A DNA stretch of 21,900 nucleotides, from the NCBI GenBank assembly GCA_002320595.1, contig DCKB01000056.1, positions 33,548-55,447 on the forward strand, read 5' to 3'. Shown here piece after piece: positions 1 through 8,215 of the stretch; position 1 is the first letter of the stretch, and each line of letters opens with the position of its first letter. This stretch comes from Christensenella sp. UBA1685. GTDB lineage: Bacteria; Bacillota; Clostridia; Christensenellales; CAG-138. The position numbers and the translations under genes were made by a program. The notes under the pieces were generated by a model. It was given only the letters and a program-made list of their open reading frames with translations. It was not told where the DNA came from and did no database searches.

Positions 1-26
1 CCGGCCCTCCGCCTTCCAGTTCCTGA

Positions 27-332
27 TTATTGAAAATACTTCTGGTTGCTCTTATATGTTGCTACACAGCATACGATTCCAACAGCGACGGCGATTATGA
101 GCCACAAAAGCCCTAGCACCTTACCGACTTCAAGCAGCGTGCCTGTCGCATAGAACGCAAAGTCCACACCCCATACGATGTTGATAATCCCGTTCTCCCG
201 GCACCATGCCCGTTTGTCATTTTCGTCCTCAATGGCCGTGCGGGCGGTAACGGGAACGTACTTCCCATACAGCATCAGTGCGCCCTTTCCGATCATCCAG
301 ACGGCGCAAATGTAGATCAGGATCGCCAGCAT
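27..332 (-). CDS. Small two-helix membrane protein (DUF3784-like)
   Basis: The product is a 101-residue protein of unknown function. The start chosen is the ATG at 332, preceded by AGGAGG with a 7-base spacer. A longer reading to 404 would run into the 3' end of pheT and has no comparable ribosome binding site. A hydrophobic segment at residues 1-20 is followed by a charged middle (TAIEDENDKRAW), then two hydrophobic stretches at about 48-60 and 68-88 and a short basic tail. Length and layout resemble the DUF3784 family of small Firmicutes membrane proteins, by memory of the family only. It begins 28 bases after the pheT stop on the same strand, so it is probably read through from pheST. No role in tRNA charging is implied. 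Confidence 0.7.
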   Translation of the reverse strand: MLAILIYICAVWMIGKGALMLYGKYVPVTARTAIEDENDKRAWCRENGIINIVWGVDFAFYATGTLLEVGKVLGLLWLIIAVAVGIVCCVATYKSNQKYFQ

Positions 333-360
333 TCCGTTTCCTCCTAAAAATTGATTGCAG

Positions 361-2766
361 TTATGCGCGAAGCTGTGCGCCAAGGCGCGCTGCCAAGGCC
401 TCAATGACGCATTTCATTGCCTGCTGGATCTCGTCATCATTGAGCGTATGATCGCTTGCGGAAAGCGCAAACGAATAAGCCATGCTCTTTTTTCCTGCGG
501 GAATTCCTGCGCCGCGGTAAACATCGAACAGCTCCACGTCTCCGATTGCAACCGCTGCAGGCGCCTGTTCGATCGCTTCCTTCACCGCGGCTGCGCTTAC
601 GGTTTCATCGACCACAACCGCGATGTCGCGCGGAACCTTGGGGAAGCGCGGCAGGGGCTCATACGTGCGTTTTCCTCCTTTGTGCGCGCGCAGCTTTTCC
701 ACATTGATCTCCGCATAGTAAACCTTTTCAGGGATCCCCCATGCCTTTTGCACCTTGGGGTGAATCGCGCCGAGCTCACCGATCGGTTCGCCGTCCGCAA
801 GCATAAGCGCCTTCTGCCCGGGTTGGAAGCATTCTTCGCCGCCGGGCACAAACGTGCAGCGTTCATGCATGTTGAAGGACGCAAGCAACGCTTCAAGGCT
901 GCCCTTGAGCGTGAAGAAATCCTCGCCCGCTCCGCTGAAGGCAACGCCAAGCAGCTTGCGTTCTTCCGGAAGATCCGCGTTGTTGTCAAAGTGGACGTTC
1001 CCGACCTCAAAGAAACGCGTTTGCCCCGTCTTGCGGCTGAAGTTGCGCGCGAGCGAATCGAGCGCGCCTGCAAGCAGCGTTGTGCGCATCAGGCTTTGGT
1101 CCTCACCGAATGGGTTCAGAAGTTTCACTGCAAGGCGCTTCTCATCGCCTTCGGGGATGCGTAAGGCATCGAGCGCAGCGGGGCCGGTGAAATTGTAATT
1201 GTACATCTCGCAGCATCCCTGTGCAACAAGCAGGTCTTTAATGGCGTCTTCATCTTTTAGATCGTCCCCGATCCTTCCGCGGAAGGTGTTGCCGCGCATC
1301 AGCGTGGGCGGGATGTTATCGTAGCCGTAAATGCGGCCTACTTCCTCCGCAATGTCCCAATCCGCCTCAATGCCGCTTTCGATATCCGTGCGGTAATGCG
1401 GTACATCCACGCGCAGCTTGTCGCCGCACACCTCGGAGGGGATATTGATGGTGGCGAGCATTTTCACCATGTCCTCCGGCGTGATATCCGTATTTAAAAT
1501 CTTGTTTACATGCGCGTAGTCCACATCGATCACACGGGGAGAGATATCCGCCGCACAAACATCGATTGCCTCGCCGATCACCTTGCCTGCGTGGAGGTCG
1601 TCCACAAGCTCGATGGCACGCGCAAGCGCAAGGTAGGCGTTCACAGGCTCCACGCCCTTGATGAAGCGTGCAGCCGCATCCGTTACATGGCGGAGCTTGC
1701 GCGTTGTGGCGCGGATATTGCTTCCTTTGAAGGCAGCCGCTTCAAACAGCGTCGCCTTGGTGGCCGCTGTGATTTCGGAATTCTCGCCGCCCATCACGCC
1801 CGCGATGCCGACGCCCTTTTCCGGGTCTGCGATGAGGAGCATTTCCGGCGTGACCGCACGCTCCTTGCCGTCAAGCGTTACGACCGTTTCGTTTTCCCGG
1901 GCGTTGCGCACGATGATGTGCCCCTCCGCCACGCAGGCAAGGTCAAACGCATGCATCGGGTGGCCATATTCCACAAGAACATAGTTCGTGATGTCCACAA
2001 TGTTGTTGATCGGGCGCATGCCGACTGCCCGGAGCCTCCGCTGCATCCACTTCGGGGAAGGCTCAATGACGAGGTCCGTGACCACGCGTGCGGAATAGCG
2101 CGGGCAAAGCTCCGCATTTTTCACGCTCACAGATGCGTAATCCGAAGCGTCTCCTTCGCCCGCTACCGGGCGGATGACCGGTTCCCGGAACTTCTGGCCG
2201 AGCGCCGCCGCAGCCTCACGACAGATGCCGATGATACTCTGGCAATCCGCACGGTTCGGCGTGAGCTCAATGTCAAAAATGATGTCGTTCATGCCGACGG
2301 CATCCTGAATGCGCTGGCCCAGCGGATGTTCCTCATGCAGGATCATGATTCCGTTGAATTCCGCACCCGGATAGTCCGCTTCGGTCAGCCCCAGCTCCTT
2401 GCCGGAGCAAAGCATGCCTGCGCTTTCCACGCCGCGCATGTTCGTGGGCTTGATGGTGATCCCGCCAACAAGTTTCGCGCCATCCATCGCCACGGGCACA
2501 AGCGCGCCTTCAAACACGTTTGTTGCGCCCGTCACGATGCAAAGGGGGGCTTCCCCGCCCACATCAATGGAGCAGATCTGCAGCTTGTCCGCGTTGGGGT
2601 GCTTTTCAAGCGCATTGATGCGCCCCACCACAACACCGGATACGCCGGGCATTTCCTCTAAAATATCGGCCGTCTCAAACCCGCGCCACATCATACGCTC
2701 CACAAATTCAGCGGGCGTAACGTTCCATTCCACATAGTCCTTCAACCAGCTAAGCGGCAGTTTCAT
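361..2766 (-). CDS. pheT: Phenylalanyl-tRNA synthetase beta subunit
   Basis: This is the beta chain of the cytoplasmic alpha2-beta2 phenylalanyl-tRNA synthetase, which attaches Phe to tRNA-Phe using ATP. It is 801 residues long, normal for bacterial PheT. The family order is visible. An OB-fold tRNA-binding domain lies at about 40-150 (VVVGRINALEKHPNADKL). The B3/4 editing domain is at about 210-380 (VLVEYGHPMHAFD, LDGKERAVTPEML). The B5 domain is at about 400-480, the catalytic-like core at about 490-690 (EEVGRIYGYDNIPP), and the C-terminal FDX-ACB anticodon-binding domain at about 705-800 (PRFPKVPRDIAVVVDE). The ATG at 2766 has GGAGG upstream and lies 15 bases after the pheS stop, so the two are co-transcribed under the T-box. 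No lesions were seen. Confidence 0.97.
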   Translation of the reverse strand: MKLPLSWLKDYVEWNVTPAEFVERMMWRGFETADILEEMPGVSGVVVGRINALEKHPNADKLQICSIDVGGEAPLCIVTGATNVFEGALVPVAMDGAKLVGGITIKPTNMRGVESAGMLCSGKELGLTEADYPGAEFNGIMILHEEHPLGQRIQDAVGMNDIIFDIELTPNRADCQSIIGICREAAAALGQKFREPVIRPVAGEGDASDYASVSVKNAELCPRYSARVVTDLVIEPSPKWMQRRLRAVGMRPINNIVDITNYVLVEYGHPMHAFDLACVAEGHIIVRNARENETVVTLDGKERAVTPEMLLIADPEKGVGIAGVMGGENSEITAATKATLFEAAAFKGSNIRATTRKLRHVTDAAARFIKGVEPVNAYLALARAIELVDDLHAGKVIGEAIDVCAADISPRVIDVDYAHVNKILNTDITPEDMVKMLATINIPSEVCGDKLRVDVPHYRTDIESGIEADWDIAEEVGRIYGYDNIPPTLMRGNTFRGRIGDDLKDEDAIKDLLVAQGCCEMYNYNFTGPAALDALRIPEGDEKRLAVKLLNPFGEDQSLMRTTLLAGALDSLARNFSRKTGQTRFFEVGNVHFDNNADLPEERKLLGVAFSGAGEDFFTLKGSLEALLASFNMHERCTFVPGGEECFQPGQKALMLADGEPIGELGAIHPKVQKAWGIPEKVYYAEINVEKLRAHKGGKRTYEPLPRFPKVPRDIAVVVDETVSAAAVKEAIEQAPAAVAIGDVELFDVYRGAGIPAGKKSMAYSFALSASDHTLNDDEIQQAMKCVIEALAARLGAQLRA

Positions 2767-2781
2767 ATCGCAATCCCTCCC

Positions 2782-3804
2782 TTAGAATTGGCGCAGGAAG
2801 CGCGCGTCGTTTTCGTATTCAAGGCGGATATCCGTGATGCCGTATTTCAAGCTCGTCACACGATCCACGCCGATGCCAAAGGCGATGGCCTTCCATTCCC
2901 GCGGATCAAGCCCGCAGTTTTCAAGCTCGTGCGGATTGGTTACACCGCAGCCAAGGATTTCGATCCAGCCCGTTCCCTTGCACACGCGGCACCCTTTTCC
3001 TCCGCAGATGGAACAGGAAATGTCCACCTCGGCCGAAGGCTCCGTGAACGGGAAATAGCTTGGGCGGAAGCGCGTGCGCACATCCTCGCCGAACACGGCA
3101 TGCACGAACGTGTCAAGCGTCCCCTTCAAATCTGCAAGCGTAATGTCATGATCGACCACAAAGCCTTCCATCTGCATGAATACCGGGCTGTGGCTTGCAT
3201 CCACCTCGTCCACGCGGAACACGCGGCCCGGCATGACAAGCCGGAACGGCGGTTTGAGGTTCATGAGCGCACGCGCTTCACAGGGGGAAGTATGCGTGCG
3301 CAGCACCACGCGGTCGTTGATGTAAAACGTGTCCTGCATGTCGCGCGCCGGATGGTCGAGCGGCAGGTTGAGCTTGGTGAAGTTATAATCGTCATACTCC
3401 ACCTCAGGGCCGCCAAAGGTGGTAAAGCCCATGCCGATGAGCGCATCCCGGATCTCGCGGTAGGTTTTGGTCATCGGATGCAGATGCCCTGCGGGCAGCT
3501 TTCGTTTCCCGGGCTCCGTCACATCCAGCGCTTCCTTTTCAAAGCGGCGTTCAAGCATCAGCTCCGCAATCTTCTCGCGGCGCGCGCCAATGGCTTCTTC
3601 CAGTTCCTTTTTTACGGCGTTGGAAGCCTGGCCTAGCTTCGCTCGCTGCTCTTTGTCAAGCTTTCCCATGGTGCGCAGGATTTCCGTCAGCGCACCGTTG
3701 CGCCCAAGCACGGAAACGTTGAGCGCCTCAAGCTCTTTTTCTTCCCGCACTTCCTTCAGGCGGTCGAGCGTTTCCTGCCTGATCTTTTGCAATGCATCGT
3801 TCAT
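2782..3804 (-). CDS. pheS: Phenylalanyl-tRNA synthetase alpha subunit
   Basis: This is the catalytic alpha chain of phenylalanyl-tRNA synthetase, 340 residues, normal length. An N-terminal coiled-coil of alternating Lys/Glu (residues 1-90) is the tRNA-binding arm. The class II core follows with GPEVEYDDYNF, LDHPARDMQDTFY and HTSP (motif 2 region), then FTEPSAEVD and the motif 3 region GIGVDRV. A four-cysteine cluster (CSICGGKGCRVC) before the KGTGW loop is the variant common in Clostridia. The ATG at 3804 follows GGAGG with a 7-base spacer. It is the first gene behind the Phe T-box leader, which matches its function. Confidence 0.97.
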   Translation of the reverse strand: MNDALQKIRQETLDRLKEVREEKELEALNVSVLGRNGALTEILRTMGKLDKEQRAKLGQASNAVKKELEEAIGARREKIAELMLERRFEKEALDVTEPGKRKLPAGHLHPMTKTYREIRDALIGMGFTTFGGPEVEYDDYNFTKLNLPLDHPARDMQDTFYINDRVVLRTHTSPCEARALMNLKPPFRLVMPGRVFRVDEVDASHSPVFMQMEGFVVDHDITLADLKGTLDTFVHAVFGEDVRTRFRPSYFPFTEPSAEVDISCSICGGKGCRVCKGTGWIEILGCGVTNPHELENCGLDPREWKAIAFGIGVDRVTSLKYGITDIRLEYENDARFLRQF

Positions 3805-3823
3805 AACAGAACCTCCGAATGAT

Positions 3824-3865
3824 GAAATAAAATAGGCGCGCCTCGCCGAAGGGACGAAGGCGCGC
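3824..3865 (-). terminator. T-box-controlled intrinsic terminator before pheS
   Basis: On the minus strand, arms GCGCGCCT and AGGCGCGC (3858-3865 and 3836-3843) pair, with further pairs inside. A U-rich run (CCTATTTTATT) follows. It lies directly after the conserved T-box sequence, so the 5' arm can pair alternatively with the T-box to form the antiterminator. Confidence 0.85.
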
Positions 3866-4080
3866 TCGTGGTACCACCCTAATTCGCCCCGCTGCCACGA
3901 GGCCTTTTCCGCTGTAACGGGCTTACCCGGCGCCGACTACACACCTGCAAGCATGCAGGCTTCCCCGGCGCGGCTTGGGAGCGAACTTTACGCACCGCCC
4001 TTCCGCAGGCCACTTTCAGCTCTCTGGCCCTCTCTGGGGCGGACAAACGGCGCTTTTGCTCCGTCATCGCCTATCTTTCT
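3836..4080 (-). ncRNA. Phenylalanine T-box riboswitch leader
   Basis: This untranslated leader senses uncharged tRNA-Phe and controls pheST. Read on the minus strand it contains, in order, the base of stem I (GGAGC at about 4058-4062 pairing with GCTCC near 3978-3982), AGAGAG and GCTGAAAG stem I motifs, the specifier codon TTC (3985-3983) just before the closing strand, a stem III region, and the conserved AGGGTGGTACCACG T-box core (3880-3867). The terminator follows at once. A Phe specifier before the Phe synthetase genes is internally consistent. The 5' end is placed from the predicted promoter. Confidence 0.93.
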
Positions 4081-4086
4081 GTTTAA

Positions 4087-4115
4087 AGCATATCACAGAT
4101 TCAGCGGGATTTCAA
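4087..4115 (-). promoter_or_regulatory. Sigma-A promoter of the T-box-pheST unit
   Basis: Minus strand: -35 TTGAAA (4115-4110), a 17-base spacer, and -10 TATGCT (4092-4087) with a TG one base upstream (extended -10). The predicted start near 4080 coincides with the 5' end of the T-box fold. I see nothing else supportable from 4116 to 4289. Confidence 0.75.
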
Positions 4116-4289
4116 CGGGTCCCTCCCGGGAAATTCAACCGTGGCGCAATCGGTCCTGCACATGGCATGTGCTTTGCGCTTACGCCAAATCAGGATGCCA
4201 TGTGAGTATATTCCCAACAGCTTCACTTACTGCAGGCAGGACCGGCTGCGCTCTCCCGCACAGCATAGCTTCCTTTTTCGTTTTGAGCC

Positions 4290-5195
4290 TTATTTGCTCA
4301 ACAGGCGGATGTAGTGATTGGCCTCCCGCAGCACATGGTCGGCCAGCAAAGGCAAAATAATGGATTGTACTTCGCAGTTCAGGATGCCTTTGGCACCCGC
4401 AGCCTTAAAGTCCCGGAACTGGAGCGTTTCGCGCAGGGAAGCCTCCGCTGTATTTTTGTTTGCAAGCTCATTACGTGCGGATGAGACTTCCAAAAGCTTG
4501 GCATAGTCCTTTGCGAAATCGTTGGATGCCTTGATCAGCGCCTCCTCCGTCGGATCCAGCAGCCCTCGGATAAACAACGCATGTTCCATCATGATGCGAT
4601 TCCAGAACTGCTCCGTTTGCCGCATAAAGCGGTCATCCGCCGGTTTTCCGCTCTCCAACTGCACAAGATAGCTTTGGTATAGCTTTGCCTCGCGCAGAAT
4701 GTGCTTTATCAGCAGCGGGTAATTCATGGTAAACATCCGGCATGAATCCACGTTTGCAATGATGCGCTCTTTAAAACGAATCAAGCTGCCCACAAGCCTG
4801 AGCGCTTTTTGGTTGAGTTCCCTGATTTCACGCACAAATTCCGGTTTTGGGTCTGTATCCTTTCCGCAGGTGAGCGCGGTTTCCAACTGCGTAATCTCTT
4901 TGCTGATTGCAATGCCGGTAAGGCGCTGCGTTTGTTGCTCTGCCCGCGCCGTAAATTCGGTTATGATTTCGCCCGAACGAAGCACCTTGCAACGGATGAT
5001 GCCATGATCCGCTAGGCGAACGGCCCGCAGCAGCAACGCTTCAAATTCCACCTTTAGCCGCTCCGCTTCCTGCGCGAGCGATGCATTTACGGGCGTAAAG
5101 CCTGCTTCCAGGAACAGCGCATGTTCTTTCATAATTCTTGCAAAAAACAAATGCAGCTCCAGGGAGGAGGTAACATATTGACATGTTTGGTTCAT
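4290..5195 (-). CDS. DUF2935 family four-helix-bundle protein
   Basis: This is a 301-residue protein of the DUF2935 family, common in Clostridia and Bacilli. Function is unknown, and the fold is related to ferritin-like/hemerythrin-like helical bundles. The sequence shows an internal duplication. ARIMKEHALFLEAG near residue 20 is matched by NRIMMEHALFIRGLLD near residue 200. KHILREAKLYQSYL near 165 is matched by DHVLREANHYIRLL at the end. The repeated Glu-His pairs and REA motifs are probable metal ligands (inference). The ATG at 5195 has GGGAG eight bases upstream. An in-frame TTG two codons earlier is too close to that site. It is monocistronic and flanked by non-coding sequence on both sides. 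Palindromes upstream suggest specific control. Confidence 0.87.
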   Translation of the reverse strand: MNQTCQYVTSSLELHLFFARIMKEHALFLEAGFTPVNASLAQEAERLKVEFEALLLRAVRLADHGIIRCKVLRSGEIITEFTARAEQQTQRLTGIAISKEITQLETALTCGKDTDPKPEFVREIRELNQKALRLVGSLIRFKERIIANVDSCRMFTMNYPLLIKHILREAKLYQSYLVQLESGKPADDRFMRQTEQFWNRIMMEHALFIRGLLDPTEEALIKASNDFAKDYAKLLEVSSARNELANKNTAEASLRETLQFRDFKAAGAKGILNCEVQSIILPLLADHVLREANHYIRLLSK

Positions 5196-5215
5196 ACACA
5201 ATTCTCCCTTTTTGA

Positions 5216-5221
5216 TCTATA
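5216..5221 (-). promoter_or_regulatory. Possible -10 box of the DUF2935 gene
   Basis: TATAGA on the minus strand, 20 bases before the start codon. No convincing -35 hexamer lies at the right distance. The neighbouring palindromes occupy that position, so the promoter may depend on a bound regulator. This is a weak assignment. Confidence 0.35.
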
Positions 5222-5225
5222 CTGA

Positions 5226-5259
5226 AATGCAGCGCGCTGCATTCCGCTATGCTGCATAG
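5226..5259. promoter_or_regulatory. Two adjacent palindromes upstream of the DUF2935 gene
   Basis: Positions 5226-5243 are a perfect 18-base palindrome (AATGCAGCGCGCTGCATT). Three bases further, 5247-5259 is CTATGC-T-GCATAG. Both carry an ATGC/GCAT half. They sit just upstream of the possible -10 box, where an operator would be expected. The regulator is unknown. Confidence 0.45.
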
Positions 5260-5363
5260 TATGTTGCGCGGCTGTGTTATGCATCTGATTTGCCCATCGT
5301 TTGATAATGGCATGCGGTTTTAAGCGGTAAGAAGCGCCTCCTTTTTCGGTATTTTATGGAAAC

Positions 5364-5391
5364 GGAGCCTCCCGTAAAAACGGAAGGCTCC
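5364..5391. terminator. Hairpin terminator ending the amino-sugar operon
   Basis: Arms GGAGCCTCCCGT (5364-5375) and ACGGAAGGCTCC (5380-5391) pair at 11 of 12 positions around a 4-base loop. Runs of T or A lie on both sides. It begins 27 bases beyond the stop of the deacetylase gene. The shape would work in either direction but the U-tract is imperfect. Confidence 0.7.
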
Positions 5392-5417
5392 ATTTATCCC
5401 AGTTTTACAATTGGAGA

Positions 5418-6239
5418 TCATTCTATGCATTCCGCAACGCGCAGAAATTCTTCCGGAATTACACCGCCGTATTCGCTGATTTCATACGTTTCAAGGTTGC
5501 GGATCTTCTCCGCCTCCGCGCCATACTTTTCAGCCAGCTTCTCCTTCTGCTCTTCGCACTGCGCCCTGCCCGCGCGGTGATACCGCTCCGCAAGGTCTGC
5601 GATCTGCTTTTCACGCGGCCATGCGATCCGCTCAACATGATCCGGCCAATGCATCCAATCGAAATACTGGCATTCATGGCAGCAAGCGATCTTCACTTTA
5701 AAGTCCACGCGCGCATCGGAAACCGGAACAACCACATCCGCTATGTGTGCATACGGCTTTTTAAAATCATCCGCCCAAAACAGAATGGCAGGCGTATGTG
5801 TGAGATACGGTGTATCCGCACAGATGTGCGGAACCGTCAGCAGGAAGGATACATCCTGCACCAGAAGCGAGACATTGCGGTGATCTGCATGATAATCGTT
5901 CGGACGGTTGGTGATGATGACATCCGGCCGAAAGCGGCGGATATAGCGGATCAGATGTTCGCGGGCCGCAAGCGTGACCTCCAGCCTGCCGTCCGGATAA
6001 TCCAGCACGTCATACCGCCCGCCAAGCAGACGGCCGCTCGCCGCAGCTTCGCTGCGGCGCTTGAGCTTTAGCTCTTCCGCACTTTCGTCCATGTGGTATG
6101 TGCCGGCGCTGCCGTCTGTAACCGACAGCAGGCGCACCAGCCAGCCGGCGTCGCGCAGCTTGGAAAGCAGTCCTCCCGAATAGGTGTCCGCATCATCCGG
6201 GTGTGCGCCGATGCTTAAGATTTTCAGTTGTTTCTCCAT
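5418..6239 (-). CDS. PIG-L (LmbE-like) family N-deacetylase
   Basis: This 273-residue PIG-L/LmbE family protein belongs to zinc hydrolases that remove acetyl from N-acetylglucosamine-containing substrates (MshB, BshB, archaeal diacetylchitobiose deacetylase). The metal motif is AHPDD at residues 12-16 (His13, Asp15/16), and the second site HADH lies at 117-120. A conserved DGSAGTYH segment sits at 42-49. The ATG at 6239 is preferred because GGAGG lies five bases upstream. The ATG four codons earlier lacks a properly spaced site. No signal peptide is visible, so it acts in the cytoplasm. It is the last gene of an operon with nagB, a ROK regulator and an ABC importer. I infer it deacetylates the imported amino sugar. 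Exact substrate is unknown. Confidence 0.88.
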   Translation of the reverse strand: MEKQLKILSIGAHPDDADTYSGGLLSKLRDAGWLVRLLSVTDGSAGTYHMDESAEELKLKRRSEAAASGRLLGGRYDVLDYPDGRLEVTLAAREHLIRYIRRFRPDVIITNRPNDYHADHRNVSLLVQDVSFLLTVPHICADTPYLTHTPAILFWADDFKKPYAHIADVVVPVSDARVDFKVKIACCHECQYFDWMHWPDHVERIAWPREKQIADLAERYHRAGRAQCEEQKEKLAEKYGAEAEKIRNLETYEISEYGGVIPEEFLRVAECIE

Positions 6240-6267
6240 AGTATCCTCCATGCTCCATTTTGCTTCA

Positions 6268-6987
6268 TTACAACGTAAGAGAAAAATCGCAGATTACGGT
6301 TACATCCGGATGCAGCTGCAAAAAGCTCGCAGGCACTTCCGGATCGACTTTTCCGTGAACCGCCTTGCGCAACGCTTCTTTTTTCTGTTCGCCGGATGCA
6401 AGCAGCAGAATGCGCCTTGCTTTAAGGATGCCGCCCATGCCAAGTGTAATCGCGCCGTGCGGCACGGCGGAAAGGCTCGCAAAATTCCGGCTGTTTGCAA
6501 TGCGCGTGCTTTCGCTGAGCTCCACCACATGCGTTCCGGCCTCCAGCGCACGGGACGGCTCATTGAACCCAATATGCCCGTTTTGGCCAATACCGAGCAG
6601 TTGAAGGTCAATTCCGCCGAGCCGCTCGTACAGCGCCTCATATCGTTTGCATTCTTCCGCGGCATCCGGCGCCAACCCGTTTGGGATATGGGTGTTCTCC
6701 CGTCTGATATCAATGTGCCGGAACAGGTGCTCTTCCATAAAAAAGCGGTAACTTTGCGGATCGTTTTCACCCAAACCGGTATATTCGTCCAGATTGATGG
6801 TCTTCGCCTGCCGGAACGTTGCCTTTCCCTCCCGGCATGCAGCGGCAAGGCAATCATAGGTTCCGATGGGCGTGCTTCCCGTTGCAAGGCCCAGCACACA
6901 CTCCGGCTTTTCCCGCACCGCAGCAAGAATCATGTCCGCTGCACATCTGCTGAGTTCCTCGTAGGTTTCCTTTTTTATAATCCTCAT
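6268..6987 (-). CDS. nagB: Glucosamine-6-phosphate deaminase
   Basis: NagB converts glucosamine-6-phosphate to fructose-6-phosphate and ammonia in the cytoplasm, feeding amino sugars into glycolysis. The 239-residue length is typical of the Gram-positive form. Visible motifs are the phosphate loop GLATGSTP (33-40), NLDEYTGL with the catalytic Asp67, and LGIGQNGHIGFNEP (131-144). In that last motif His138 and Glu143 match the ring-opening residues, and Asn136 replaces the E. coli Asp, as in many Firmicutes. The gene starts 4 bases after the stop of the ROK regulator, suggesting translational coupling. No nagA is seen in the window. The PIG-L gene downstream could supply the deacetylation step instead. 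Confidence 0.95.
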   Translation of the reverse strand: MRIIKKETYEELSRCAADMILAAVREKPECVLGLATGSTPIGTYDCLAAACREGKATFRQAKTINLDEYTGLGENDPQSYRFFMEEHLFRHIDIRRENTHIPNGLAPDAAEECKRYEALYERLGGIDLQLLGIGQNGHIGFNEPSRALEAGTHVVELSESTRIANSRNFASLSAVPHGAITLGMGGILKARRILLLASGEQKKEALRKAVHGKVDPEVPASFLQLHPDVTVICDFSLTL

Positions 6988-6991
6988 TCGT

Positions 6992-8194
6992 TCAAATCCC
7001 CGTGTCAGACTTTTGCAGCAACCGCTGAATCGCCTGTTCTACAGCGATGCAGCTCATGCCATAAAGGCTCGCATTTGAGCCCATTTTTGTAAGGCGAACC
7101 GCCAGATTCGGCTGTACGGAGCGCGTCAGGCGCTTCTTTACAAACTGCATCACGGTGTGGTAGCACCCTGTGCAGCTTGCAATCAGGTTGCCGCCCAGCA
7201 CGATCGTATCCGGGTTATATGCGCAGGAAATATCGCTGATGGCAATCGCAATATATTCGCCGACTTCCTGCAGCATCGCCTGAAGCCGCGCATCACCCGC
7301 TTTCAGGCCTTCATTAATGCTTGCAAGCGACCCGTAAGCGGGGTCAATCTCCTTCGCACGTTCAATCACAGCGGATTCGCTGATCGTCCGCTCGAAACTG
7401 CCCCGGTACTCGCATTTCTCGGCACACATTCCTTCCAAACCGGCATTAAAGTGACCAATCTCGCCCGCCGCGTTGCGGCTTCCCCGAAGAAGCCTTCCAT
7501 CTACAATCGCAGCGCTGCCTACACCTGCCCAGCCAAGCTTTAAATAAGCGATGTTTTCCGTGCTCTCTCCGGCGCAGGAAAGCAAATGCTGTTCTCCGAG
7601 CAGGGCTGCCTTACAGTCGTTTTCCACAAAAGCCGGCATATCAAGCGTGCTTTCAAGAATGCCCACGCCATCTACATCCGCCCATTGCAATTGGCTTGAT
7701 GCTGAAATGCGCCCCGTTTCAAGAACATGCCCGGAGATGCTGATGCCGCAGCAGGCCACGCATTCCGGCGAAACGCCTGCATCGCGGCAAAGCTCCGGCA
7801 GCATTTTCCGAAGTTCCTCAGCCGTTTGGCAGAACGGCGCTCCTTCTGCCATGTAAAGCTCACGGTAGGCTACATTCCTTGCGGCCAAATCCACAAGCGT
7901 CACCTTGCTCATGTTCGGCATCGCATCCATACAGAGGCAGTAAGCCGCGCCCGAACGGATTTCAAGCAGTGTGCTCGGCCGGCCGGACGTTCCCACAGAT
8001 GCGATGGAGTGCTCTGCAATCACGCCGATTTTCAGGAGCTCATTCACGATGCGCGTCATGCTTGTTGCACTAAGCCCCGTGCGCTTTGCAAGCGCAGCGC
8101 GGGATACCGGCCCTTCCCGCTTTACGAGATCGAAAATCAGCTTAAGGTTATGGTATTTCAGATCCGCCTGCGACCTGGGAACCGCCTGATACAT
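6992..8194 (-). CDS. ROK family transcriptional repressor (NagC/XylR type)
   Basis: This is an approximately 400-residue ROK regulator. An N-terminal winged helix-turn-helix lies at about 15-75 (GPVSRAALAKRTGLSATSMTRIVNEL), followed by a sugar-kinase-like domain. Sugar-binding ENDCKAA and the GWAGVGSA and NAAGEIGH motifs are kept. The ATP-site DxGxT is degraded (MDAMPNM), as in many regulators that do not phosphorylate. The zinc motif is altered: CAEKCEYRGSFE has Ser where the last Cys normally sits. The ATG at 8194 has GGAGG five bases upstream. The ATG at 8206 (four codons longer) is also possible with AAGGA. It probably represses this operon and senses the imported amino sugar or its phosphate (inference from position). 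Confidence 0.93.
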   Translation of the reverse strand: MYQAVPRSQADLKYHNLKLIFDLVKREGPVSRAALAKRTGLSATSMTRIVNELLKIGVIAEHSIASVGTSGRPSTLLEIRSGAAYCLCMDAMPNMSKVTLVDLAARNVAYRELYMAEGAPFCQTAEELRKMLPELCRDAGVSPECVACCGISISGHVLETGRISASSQLQWADVDGVGILESTLDMPAFVENDCKAALLGEQHLLSCAGESTENIAYLKLGWAGVGSAAIVDGRLLRGSRNAAGEIGHFNAGLEGMCAEKCEYRGSFERTISESAVIERAKEIDPAYGSLASINEGLKAGDARLQAMLQEVGEYIAIAISDISCAYNPDTIVLGGNLIASCTGCYHTVMQFVKKRLTRSVQPNLAVRLTKMGSNASLYGMSCIAVEQAIQRLLQKSDTGI

Positions 8195-8215
8195 TGCTTC
8201 CTCCATCCAAATTCC

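Noticed and set aside
355..2661. Long plus-strand open frames opposite pheT and pheS
   Set aside because: They are antisense shadows of clearly conserved synthetase genes, rich in His, Arg and Cys, without ribosome binding sites.
4290..4316. Terminator for the DUF2935 gene
   Set aside because: TTGAGC and GCTCAA can pair across the stop codon, but no U-run follows, so I do not call it.
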